Below are positions 1 through 5,507 of a DNA stretch of 6,176 nucleotides, in pieces. The stretch comes from Paracoccaceae bacterium. GTDB lineage: Bacteria; Pseudomonadota; Alphaproteobacteria; Rhodobacterales; Rhodobacteraceae. The notes beneath the pieces were generated by a model. The model was given only the letters and a program-made list of their open reading frames with translations, did no database searches and was not told the DNA's origin. Location of the stretch: contig JALQUQ010000166.1 in NCBI GenBank assembly GCA_023263735.1, positions 1 to 6,176 on the forward strand, given 5' to 3'. A program made the position numbers and the translations under genes. Each line of letters begins with the position of its first letter. Within the stretch, counting starts at the first letter, position 1.

Positions 1-657
1 CGAGTCGGTGCCAACCAGCGTGTCCGGATAGGCCACTTCGTTGCCGTCTTGGTCGGTGTCGGTCCAAACGGTCTGCGCCAGATATTCCAGGTTCACCTGG
101 TGGCAAATGCCGGTGCCGGGCGGCACGACGCGGAAGTTGTTAAAGGCGTTCTGACCCCATTTCAGGAAGACATACCGCTCCATATTGCGTTCATATTCGC
201 GGTCAACGTTCGCCTGGAACGCGCGCGGGGTGCCGAATTCGTCGATCATGACCGAATGGTCGATGACCAGATCGACCGGAACCAGCGGATTGATTTTCGC
301 AGCCGAGCCTTTCAGGCCCAGAATGCCGTCGCGCATCGCGGCAAGGTCAACCACGGCCGGAACGCCGGTGAAATCCTGCATCAGCACGCGGGCCGGGCGA
401 TAGGCGATTTCGATCGGGTTCTTGCCACCCAGCTTTGCCCAATCGGCGAAAGCCTTGATGTCGTTCACGTGAACGGTCTTGCCGTCCTCGAAACGCAGCA
501 TGTTTTCCAAGACCACCTTGAGCGAGGCGGGCAACTTGGAGAAATCGCCCAGACCGGCCTCTTGGGCGGCGGGGATCGAATAATAGCTGACGCTCTGGCC
601 GCCTGCGGTCAGAGTTCTGCGGGTTTTTTGGCTGTCATGTCCGACGGTGACGGTCAT
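1..657 (-). CDS. acnA: Aconitate hydratase AcnA, N-terminal part (3' end outside window)
   Basis: Interconverts citrate and isocitrate in the TCA cycle, using a cytoplasmic 4Fe-4S cluster. The 219 N-terminal residues are present, of roughly 890-900 in the family. Visible AcnA/IRP-type blocks are RPARVLMQDFTGVPAVVDLA (about residues 87-106), VPVDLVIDHSV (127-137), the segment from ERYVFLKWG to NNFRVVPPGTGICHQVNLEYL (160-193), and the window-edge GTDS (216-219), the start of the conserved GTDSHT stretch. The cluster-ligand cysteines lie further downstream and cannot be checked. ATG at 655-657 is chosen because AGGAGG (664-669, minus sense) sits 6 bases upstream and the protein starts at the usual point for the family (MTVTVGHD..., then the LPASLKVVLENMLR block). 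It is transcribed divergently from the DUF1223 gene, and the palindrome at 738-753 lies 81-96 bases upstream of its start, so it could control it. Identity is near certain. Confidence 0.97.
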   Translation of the reverse strand, partial: MTVTVGHDSQKTRRTLTAGGQSVSYYSIPAAQEAGLGDFSKLPASLKVVLENMLRFEDGKTVHVNDIKAFADWAKLGGKNPIEIAYRPARVLMQDFTGVPAVVDLAAMRDGILGLKGSAAKINPLVPVDLVIDHSVMIDEFGTPRAFQANVDREYERNMERYVFLKWGQNAFNNFRVVPPGTGICHQVNLEYLAQTVWTDTDQDGNEVAYPDTLVGTDS

Positions 658-737
658 CTCTCGCCTCCTAGAGGTTATGGCTGGCTGACGGGCTCATAGC
701 TGCGTCTCTGGCAAAGTCCCCAGAGAGTCGAGCGTGG

Positions 738-753
738 TTGTATACAATTGTAT
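738..753. promoter_or_regulatory. Overlapping palindromes TTGTATACAATTGTAT, candidate GntR-type operator
   Basis: Two perfect palindromes overlap here: TTGTATACAA (738-747) and ATACAATTGTAT (742-753). The first fits the TNGTNNACNA-like pattern reported for operators of FadR/FCD-subfamily GntR regulators. The site is AT-rich in a GC-rich background. It lies between the divergent acnA and DUF1223 genes, much closer to acnA (81 bases to its start) than to the DUF1223 start (169 bases). It also contains TATACA and TACAAT hexamers that could serve as a -10 element, so a bound protein could block polymerase. I cannot pair a -10 with a convincing -35 in either direction. The regulator is not encoded in this window; operator function is inferred from symmetry and position only. 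Confidence 0.45.
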
Positions 754-783
754 GCCAAAAATCCAGCCCTCGCGGCCGCAAAT

Positions 784-789
784 TTGACA
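784..789 (+). promoter_or_regulatory. Isolated consensus -35 hexamer TTGACA
   Basis: A perfect sigma-70-like -35 hexamer on the plus strand, 134 bases before the DUF1223 start. No good -10 lies 16-18 bases downstream: that spot reads around TTTGGC. It may be part of the DUF1223 promoter with a weak -10, or chance. The rest of 658-922 also holds a small GC hairpin (GCACC 865-869 / GGTGC 873-877) without a T tract. Confidence 0.2.
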
Positions 790-922
790 TTAATTCAAGC
801 GGTGATTTGGCGCAGTCACGCCACGGTGTAAACCTGATTTCAGACTCTCTCAAAACCTTGATTGGCACCGGGGGTGCGCCTTCTGTAAACACGAATGGGA
901 CAAACTGGGGACTTGAAACCGC

Positions 923-1624
923 ATGATGCGACATTTGGTCAGCGCCACCTGTGGCCTTTTTCTTGCATGCACGGGGGCTGCGGTCGCGCAAATGCAGCCT
1001 GTGCTGGTGGAATTGTACACATCGCAGGGGTGTTCGTCTTGTCCGCCGGCCGATGAAATCTTTTCCAAATTGGCCAAAGACCCGGGAATCGTCGCCCTGT
1101 CGCTGCATGTGGATTATTGGGATTACATCGGCTGGAAGGATACGTTTGCCAGCCCGCAATTCACCAAACGCCAAAAAGCCTATGCCAAGGCCGCAGGCAG
1201 CCGGATGATCTATACGCCGCAGGTCGTGGTTGCCGGTGTGTTGCAGGTGCAGGGCAATGACGTGATGGCGGTCAGCGAAAGCATCCGGCACGCCCTGACT
1301 CAGGACAGCCCGGTGGAATTGTCGGTGGCGCGGCAGGCCGATCAGGTGGTCATTCAGGCGATGACCCCGGCCCCCTTCCCGCGCCCGACGCGGGTGCAGG
1401 TCGTGCGCTATCGCCCCGAAGAGACGGTGGACATCGGGCGCGGTGAAAATGCGGGCCGTCAGGTGACCTATCATAACATCGTCACCAGTTGGCAGCCGGT
1501 GGCCGAATGGGGGGGCGAGGCGCCGTTGAACATGACGGTCGAAGCGGCTGGCCCCGAACCCGTGGTCGTGATCATTCAGGCCGAAGGGCCCGCGCAGGTG
1601 TTGGCGGTCGCCCAGATCAAATAG
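923..1624 (+). CDS. Exported DUF1223 thioredoxin-like protein
   Basis: A 233-residue member of the DUF1223 family (Pfam PF06764), whose biochemical role is not established to my knowledge. Residues 1 to about 22 form a signal peptide (MMRH, hydrophobic core, AVA before Q), so the protein should act in the periplasm. Family hallmarks are LVELYTSQGCSSCPPAD (28-44) with a thioredoxin-like CxxC at Cys37 and Cys40, HVDYWDYIGWKD (62-73) and YTPQVVVAG (97-105), where Pro99 occupies the place of the thioredoxin cis-proline. The CxxC suggests redox or disulfide chemistry, but that is inference. An in-frame TGA at 914-916 limits the start to ATG 923 or ATG 926. GGGGA at 907-911 is an imperfect ribosome site 11 bases before 923, and I chose 923. 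It is divergent from acnA and convergent with the acyltransferase gene, with only 7 bases between stop codons and no clear terminator. Confidence 0.92.
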   Translation: MMRHLVSATCGLFLACTGAAVAQMQPVLVELYTSQGCSSCPPADEIFSKLAKDPGIVALSLHVDYWDYIGWKDTFASPQFTKRQKAYAKAAGSRMIYTPQVVVAGVLQVQGNDVMAVSESIRHALTQDSPVELSVARQADQVVIQAMTPAPFPRPTRVQVVRYRPEETVDIGRGENAGRQVTYHNIVTSWQPVAEWGGEAPLNMTVEAAGPEPVVVIIQAEGPAQVLAVAQIK

Positions 1625-1631
1625 GGCGGGG

Positions 1632-2507
1632 TTATTGCTTCCACCGGCGGTGAATCCAGAACCATTGGTCGGGATACCGCCGCACCAGCTTTTCCAGATT
1701 GTCGTTCAGCGCTTGCGACATTTCCTCGGGCGTGCCGACCGGAATGGGGGCATCGACCACGATGCGAAAGGTCAGCCCATCGGGTTGGCGAATGGCATAG
1801 GTCGGGATCAAGAGCGCCTTGTATTTCAACGCCATATCGGCCGCTGACAGGGCCGTCAGCGCGGGTTGACCGAAAAAGTTCAGCGCGACCCCGGTTTTCA
1901 TCCGTTGATCGGGCAGGATGCCCAACATGCCGCCGTCCCGCAAATGGCGCAGCATCTGGGCCATGCCGTGGCGCCCTTGGGCAAACAGCGGTTTGCCGAT
2001 GGTGCCGATGGCGCGCACGTAATGGTCGTTGAACCACGGATTGCTCATCGGGCGATAAAGCGCCCCCAGATTGAAGCCACGCGCGATCAGGGCGGCGCGC
2101 ACCGCATCGTAATTGCCGAAATGGCCGGTGGCCAGAATGACGGGCCGCTGTTCATCCCGTGCCATGGTCAGGGCGGCGACCCCCTCGCCCTCCAGCGGGA
2201 GCCGGGTGGCGCGGTCGATGAAATCTTGCCCGGAATAGATTTCGATCAGCGTGCGGCCCACATTGTCGGGCACGTTGCGCTCCATCGCGCGGACCTGATC
2301 GGGGGGGAGTTCGGGCAGCGTCAGCGCAAGATTGGCCCGGATGCGCCGCCGCCACCCCGCCAAGGGGGCCACGATCCGCGACATCACCCAGCCGCACAGG
2401 GGCACGCGCCACCGATACGGCAAGGCCAACAGCAGCGCAAAGACGGCGCGAATGGCCTTGTCCGCGATCCAGTCGCCACGGCTGCCGGAAATGGGGGCGT
2501 CATTCAT
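1632..2507 (-). CDS. LpxL/HtrB-family lipid acyltransferase
   Basis: A 291-residue protein of the lipid A biosynthesis (lauroyl) acyltransferase family (PF03279), normal in length. Members transfer an acyl chain from acyl-ACP to a lipid A precursor at the inner face of the inner membrane. The catalytic HX4D motif is intact: HFGNYD with His129 and Asp134, inside VILATGHFGNYD. Also present are the YRPMSNPWFN block (151-160), GILPDQR (196-202) and the C-terminal PDQWFWIHRRWK (279-290), the family's usual ending of PEQW-x-W-x-HRR type. Hydrophobic stretches at about 20-31 and 38-50 would anchor the N terminus. The start is ATG 2507-2505, which overlaps the TGA of the upstream transporter as ATGA. 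There is no strong Shine-Dalgarno, so translation is probably coupled. Some relatives acylate other lysophospholipids, and the sequence alone does not settle the acceptor. Confidence 0.86.
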   Translation of the reverse strand: MNDAPISGSRGDWIADKAIRAVFALLLALPYRWRVPLCGWVMSRIVAPLAGWRRRIRANLALTLPELPPDQVRAMERNVPDNVGRTLIEIYSGQDFIDRATRLPLEGEGVAALTMARDEQRPVILATGHFGNYDAVRAALIARGFNLGALYRPMSNPWFNDHYVRAIGTIGKPLFAQGRHGMAQMLRHLRDGGMLGILPDQRMKTGVALNFFGQPALTALSAADMALKYKALLIPTYAIRQPDGLTFRIVVDAPIPVGTPEEMSQALNDNLEKLVRRYPDQWFWIHRRWKQ

Positions 2508-3382
2508 TCTGTGCTGGAGCGCTGACCTTGGGTTTCACGATGCCAGACATAGAGGCCCGCGGCGACGATCACAAGCGCACCGATCACCGTCCAACGGTCG
2601 GGATATTCGCCGTAAAGGGTGATTCCCCAAAAGGTTGCAAAGATCAGGCCCAGATAGGCAAAGGGCGCAACCGCCGACGCCTCGGCCATGCTGAACGACC
2701 GGATCAGACACAACTGGCCCAAAGTGCCGATGATGCCGATCATCACAAACAGCGGAAGATCCCCCGCTTGGATCGGGGCAAAGGAAACGGGCAGGGTCAT
2801 CGAACTGAGCAGAGAGCCGACAAAGGCCGTGTGCAACATCGCGGTCCAGTAGCTTTCCTTTTTGCCCAGAAACCGGGTCAAAAGGGCGGTGGCCGAATAA
2901 AAGATCGCCGCGCCCAGCGGCAGCAGGGCTGCGGGCGTAAAGACCCCAAGACCCGGGCGAATGACGATCAGCCCGCCGACCAGCGCGACCAGCACGCCAA
3001 AAATCCGGCGCGGGCCGATTTGCTCTTTCAAAAACAGCGCGGCCCCCACGGTGATCAGAACCGGGTTCAAATCGGTGACGGCCGTCGCCTCGGCCAGCCC
3101 GATATAGGGAAGGCTGGCGAAAAAGCAGGCCGCGGCCCCCATCTGGGACAGCGAGCGGAACAGATGCAGCACCGGATGTTCGGTTTGCAGCATGACCCGC
3201 CAATTCAGGCGCAAGATCACCAGAACAATCAGGAACTGCCCGGTGAACCGCGCCCAGATGACCTGATTGGTCGGATAGCTGCGCACCAGCCCCTTGGCGG
3301 TGGCATCCATGACCGTGAAAAGAAAAATCGCCAGCACCATCAGCAAGATGCCACGGCCATTCCGGTTCAACTGTGCCGTCAT
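2504..3382 (-). CDS. DMT-superfamily (EamA) membrane transporter
   Basis: A 292-residue inner-membrane protein with about ten hydrophobic segments, arranged as two EamA (PF00892) repeats: about residues 11-143 and 153-281. This is the usual size for the family, which exports metabolites or drugs; the substrate cannot be told from sequence. Typical family features are MDATAKGL near the end of the first helix, the WARF segment (about 43-46), and the repeat-1 ending ALFLKEQIGPRRIFGVLVALVGGLIVIRP, matched in repeat 2 by LYGEYPDRWTVIGALVIVAAGLYVW. The frame stays open upstream to a TTG at 3470-3472, but the extra 30 residues would be Arg/Pro-rich and unlike the family, so ATG at 3380-3382 is preferred. 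No good Shine-Dalgarno precedes that ATG; instead a hairpin (3390-3409) sits there. The TGA overlaps the acyltransferase ATG, indicating one operon. A lipid-related substrate is possible from context only. Confidence 0.88.
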   Translation of the reverse strand: MTAQLNRNGRGILLMVLAIFLFTVMDATAKGLVRSYPTNQVIWARFTGQFLIVLVILRLNWRVMLQTEHPVLHLFRSLSQMGAAACFFASLPYIGLAEATAVTDLNPVLITVGAALFLKEQIGPRRIFGVLVALVGGLIVIRPGLGVFTPAALLPLGAAIFYSATALLTRFLGKKESYWTAMLHTAFVGSLLSSMTLPVSFAPIQAGDLPLFVMIGIIGTLGQLCLIRSFSMAEASAVAPFAYLGLIFATFWGITLYGEYPDRWTVIGALVIVAAGLYVWHRETQGQRSSTE

Positions 3383-3389
3383 TGAGACT

Positions 3390-3409
3390 CGATTCTGCTG
3401 CAAGAATCG
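3390..3409. promoter_or_regulatory. Perfect 7-bp inverted repeat just upstream of the transporter start
   Basis: CGATTCT (3390-3396) and AGAATCG (3403-3409) are perfect complements around a 6-base centre. On the minus strand this is 7 bases from the transporter ATG, exactly where a ribosome-binding site would be expected and where none is visible. It could be an mRNA hairpin that limits initiation or an operator for a regulator. There is no T tract, so it is not a terminator. Confidence 0.4.
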
Positions 3410-3424
3410 GGATCGGCGCGCAGG

Positions 3425-3447
3425 GCCCGCCCCATCGCGGGGCAGGC
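3425..3447. other. Strong GC hairpin downstream of the fliG-like gene
   Basis: Arms 3425-3433 and 3439-3447 pair over nine positions with one C/A mismatch (GCC.GCCCC / GGGGC.GGC), with loop ATCGC. It begins about 40 bases after the fliG-like stop codon and 43 bases before the transporter start. No T run follows on the minus strand, so it is not a canonical intrinsic terminator. It may stabilise the 3' end of the fliG-like mRNA or weakly slow polymerase. Confidence 0.35.
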
Positions 3448-3486
3448 TAGGCCCCCGATGCGGCAAGGGCAAGCCCGCGCGCCGCG

Positions 3487-4578
3487 CTATTCTTCCTCGC
3501 GCACCAAGACCAGTTCACCCACCCCTTCGAGTTGGCGGATCACGGTGATGATGACCGACATCGCCGCCTCGGCATCCTTTTCCTTGACCTTGCCACGAGC
3601 CTCCATCTCTTCGCGCAGGGCCTGTGACAGGCGTTGCGACATGTTCGACAGGAAGAATTCGACGACATGCGCCTCTTTCGGGCGGGTCAGCGCGGCGGCA
3701 AGGGCGGTGATCAGGGTCGGCTGATCGATCATGCGCACGATTTTCGGAATGTCGCGCGGGGCGATGCGGGTGGGAATATGCACAAAGGTGAAAATCGCCC
3801 GGCGCACGCTGTCGGCAAAGGCGGCATCCTCGGCCTCAAGCCCCATCAACACCTCTTCTCGGGTGGCGGCGGTCGAGACGTTGAGGATGGCCCCCACCCG
3901 CTCCACCGGCCCGGCATCAAAGGCGCGGGCCGGTTGCGCCTCAAGTTGGCTGGCGAGCGATTGACCGATGCGGCGCACGGTTTCGGGATCGACATTCGAG
4001 GTCATCGAGACGGCAAAGGCGATGCGCCGCGCCTGTTCGCCCGGCAATTTGGCCAAAAGCTCTGCCGCCTTGGGAACTGGCAGTTTCGACAGCATCACCG
4101 CCGCCACCTCGGTGCTTTCGGTGCCGACAATGGGCAAAAGCCGGTCAACGGGCTGGGCGATCAGATTGTCCCACGGGTCGGCCTTGGCCGAAGCGCCCGC
4201 CAGACGCCGCAGACGGCTGGCGGCGGTGGGGCTGATATGGCCATCCATCATGGCGATGGCGGCATCGATCCCGCCGGGAAAGGCCAGCCCCACCGCCTCA
4301 AGCTCGGCCACGAATTCTTCGATGACCTGCGACAGGGTGGTGCGATCGATCAGGCGCATCTGGCCGATCTGTTCGGTCAGCGCCGCCTGCATATGTTCGG
4401 GCAAAGAGGCGATCGGCACCGATCCGCCATGCGACATCAACAGTCGCACGATGATTGCGGCCTTTTCCCGTTGGCTGGGTTTGCGGTCACGCGATGGGCG
4501 CGGGGCGGCACTGGCAGCCGGCACCGGAACCGCGCGAAGGGCGGGTGTGATACGGGCAAGCGCTTGCGGTTGAGCCAT
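3487..4578 (-). CDS. fliG: FliG-like flagellar motor switch protein
   Basis: FliG links the MS ring to the C ring of the flagellar motor and meets the stator to produce torque. This protein has 363 residues, slightly longer than the usual 330-350 because of an Ala/Pro-rich tail of about 30 residues at the N terminus. FliG_N spans about 36-110, the middle domain about 136-215 and FliG_C about 222-345. FliG_C is clear: GPVERVGAILNVS (223-235), then FLSNMSQR (309-316) and LREEMEARG (321-329). Aligned by eye to E. coli K264, R281, D288, D289 and R297, the residues here are R299, R316, E323, E324 and K332, so all charges are kept. The middle-domain EHPQ is ESTE (154-157), and the FxFED-x-DDR region lacks its acidic residues. 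Start ATG 4576-4578 has AAGGGG (4588-4593) 9 bases upstream. No other flagellar gene is in view. Confidence 0.85.
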   Translation of the reverse strand: MAQPQALARITPALRAVPVPAASAAPRPSRDRKPSQREKAAIIVRLLMSHGGSVPIASLPEHMQAALTEQIGQMRLIDRTTLSQVIEEFVAELEAVGLAFPGGIDAAIAMMDGHISPTAASRLRRLAGASAKADPWDNLIAQPVDRLLPIVGTESTEVAAVMLSKLPVPKAAELLAKLPGEQARRIAFAVSMTSNVDPETVRRIGQSLASQLEAQPARAFDAGPVERVGAILNVSTAATREEVLMGLEAEDAAFADSVRRAIFTFVHIPTRIAPRDIPKIVRMIDQPTLITALAAALTRPKEAHVVEFFLSNMSQRLSQALREEMEARGKVKEKDAEAAMSVIITVIRQLEGVGELVLVREEE

Positions 4579-4626
4579 GGTTCGATTCCCCTTCTGGTGA
4601 CCTGAGGGGAAAGAGTGCGGGACACC

Positions 4627-4647
4627 CGGTTAATGACCGATTAGCCG
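4627..4647. promoter_or_regulatory. Inverted repeat in the leader of the fliG-like gene
   Basis: CGGTTAAT (4627-4634) and ATTAGCCG (4640-4647) form an 8-bp arm pair with one T/G wobble around GACCG. It lies between the small exported gene and the fliG-like gene, 49-69 bases before the fliG-like start. No T tract follows on either strand, so it is not an intrinsic terminator. It could be an operator or a leader hairpin. I found no convincing -35/-10 pair in this 88-base gap; TTGAAT occurs on the minus strand, but no -10 is well placed for it. Confidence 0.3.
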
Positions 4648-4666
4648 CCGCCGAAAATTCAAGGCG

Positions 4667-4825
4667 CTAAACCGAGGGTTGGGGAACGCATTCGCCTTTG
4701 GTTTGATCCCAGATCGTGCCCTCTTTGCAGGCTGGACGTTCCTGGCAACTTTCTTGGGCTTTCGCGGTGGGGGTGGCGGATAACAGAACGGCCATTCCAA
4801 AGGTCAGGAACAGGGAACGCGTCAC
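4667..4825 (-). CDS. Small exported Cys-motif protein, 52 aa, GTG start
   Basis: I do not recognise a named family. The 52-residue product begins MTRS, has a hydrophobic core (LFLTFGMAVLLSA) and ends its signal peptide at AKA before Gln24, leaving a mature peptide of only 29 residues in the periplasm or outside. It has three cysteines (27, 33, 46). The stretch CKEGTIWDQTKGECV (33-47) matches the spacing of CEDGMVFVEDKQECV in the neighbouring TPR protein: C-x2-G-x9-C-V. The start is GTG at 4823-4825 because AGGAGA (4833-4838) sits 7 bases upstream and the signal peptide begins there. The frame is open further upstream, but that part overlaps the end of the TPR gene and looks unlike a protein. 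Function is unknown; the cysteines could form a disulfide or a small carbohydrate-binding-like fold. Confidence 0.72.
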   Translation of the reverse strand: MTRSLFLTFGMAVLLSATPTAKAQESCQERPACKEGTIWDQTKGECVPQPSV

Positions 4826-4832
4826 GGTCAAA

Positions 4833-4838
4833 TCTCCT
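4833..4838 (-). promoter_or_regulatory. Ribosome-binding site AGGAGA fixing the GTG start
   Basis: AGGAGA on the minus strand lies 7 bases before the GTG at 4825-4823. It is a strong Shine-Dalgarno match, supports translation of the 52-residue protein, and sits just after the T-rich tail of the hairpin at 4844-4873. Confidence 0.7.
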
Positions 4839-4843
4839 GTCTG

Positions 4844-4873
4844 AAATGAAACGGGCCCCGCACAGGGGGCCCG
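4844..4873 (-). terminator. Terminator-like hairpin between the TPR gene and the small exported gene
   Basis: On the minus strand CGGGCCCC (4873-4866) and GGGGCCCG (4859-4852) form a perfect 8-bp GC stem with loop CTGTGC, followed by TTTCATTT (4851-4844). The stem starts 7 bases after the TPR stop codon. The T tract is interrupted, so termination may be partial. The small gene's ribosome site begins 5 bases after the tail, which suggests that the hairpin sets the ratio of the two products or protects the TPR transcript's 3' end. Confidence 0.62.
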
Positions 4874-4880
4874 CCGGGGA

Positions 4881-5432
4881 TCAGTAATCCATCGTCTTGC
4901 CGGTTTCGATGGCGGTGGCAAGGCTGGCTTCGGCCCATGTTCCTTCGCCGCCCCGTTTGCGGATTTCGGCCAATTGTTCCTTGGCCATGTCAAGTTCCCC
5001 CAATTCGACGAACATCTGACCCATATAGCTGCGGGTCAGGATGTTGTTGGGGTTCTTTTCCAAAGCCAGCTCATAAAAGGCCAGCCCCTCTTCCATCTTT
5101 CCGGCCTTGCGGCTGGCAAAGCCCTTGTAGGTCAGCACGCGCGGGGTGTCGCCTTCGGTCATGGCCGACAGCACGATCAGCGCCGCTTCGGGCTTGCCCG
5201 CATAGGCCAATTCGCGCACGGCATTAAAGCGGGCGTCATTGTTCAGGGCGGAATCGTCGGCCTTGACGCATTCCTGCTTGTCTTCAACGAAAACCATGCC
5301 GTCTTCGCATTTGGTCGAGGTTGCCGTGGTTTCCGGCGGCTTGGTTTCGTCGACCGGCTCTTCGGTTCCGGCGGCAAAGGCCAGCGCGGGCAAGCAGACC
5401 AAAAGCGGAATCAGAAATCTGGCTGGGGTCAT
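4881..5432 (-). CDS. Exported tetratricopeptide-repeat (TPR) protein
   Basis: A 183-residue protein, probably periplasmic. Residues 1 to about 20 are a signal peptide (MTPARF, then LIPLLVCLPALAFA). An acidic Pro/Thr-rich linker follows (22-40), then a two-cysteine motif CEDGMVFVEDKQECV (42-56), then about three TPR-like helical hairpins at roughly 65-95, 97-130 and 131-164. The second is clearest: TYKGFASRKAGKMEEGLAFYELALEKNPNN. TPRs mediate protein contacts, so this is likely a scaffold or adaptor; the partner is unknown. Start ATG 5430-5432 is chosen because AAGGA (5441-5445) lies 8 bases upstream and the signal peptide begins there. The frame stays open upstream, but a longer product would run through the purB terminator and lose the signal peptide. 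The gene follows purB after that terminator, so it needs its own promoter in 5433-5510, where I see no strong match. Confidence 0.85.
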   Translation of the reverse strand: MTPARFLIPLLVCLPALAFAAGTEEPVDETKPPETTATSTKCEDGMVFVEDKQECVKADDSALNNDARFNAVRELAYAGKPEAALIVLSAMTEGDTPRVLTYKGFASRKAGKMEEGLAFYELALEKNPNNILTRSYMGQMFVELGELDMAKEQLAEIRKRGGEGTWAEASLATAIETGKTMDY

Positions 5433-5507
5433 GATCGGGGTCCTTGAACAATAAAGAGACGAAATTCTGCCGAAAAGCTTAGCACGGAATTCCGCCGCGC
5501 AAGCCGG

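Noticed and set aside
49..699. Plus-strand open frame of 216 codons at the left edge
   Set aside because: It lies opposite the unmistakable N-terminal part of aconitase and extends into its ribosome site; no recognisable domain.
738..926. 62-codon plus-strand frame that starts at TTG in the palindrome and overlaps the DUF1223 ATG as ATGA
   Set aside because: The overlap looks like a leader peptide at first sight. However, there is no ribosome site before the TTG, the composition is not protein-like, and the region behaves as intergenic DNA between divergent genes.
2528..3385. Plus-strand open frame of 285 codons opposite the EamA transporter
   Set aside because: Its highly charged Gln/Arg/Asp-rich product is the mirror of a hydrophobic membrane protein, and the minus-strand frame has clear EamA features.
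3383..3472. N-terminal extension of the EamA transporter from a TTG at 3470-3472
   Set aside because: The extra 30 residues are Arg/Pro-rich with no family match, and they cover two hairpins. The ATG at 3382 gives the normal EamA length.
3467..3476. GGGC/GCCC repeat near the end of the fliG-like gene
   Set aside because: A 2-base gap is too small for an RNA hairpin loop, and short GC repeats are frequent in this DNA.
3634..4605. Long plus-strand open frame of 323 codons opposite the fliG-like gene
   Set aside because: It is the antisense of a gene with clear FliG motifs. The product is rich in Gly/His/Arg/Asp with no family pattern, which is usual for the complement of GC-rich coding DNA.
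5485..5494. 10-base palindrome CGGAATTCCG upstream of the TPR gene
   Set aside because: It is short, single and not clearly placed relative to any promoter element; a palindrome of this size is plausible by chance.
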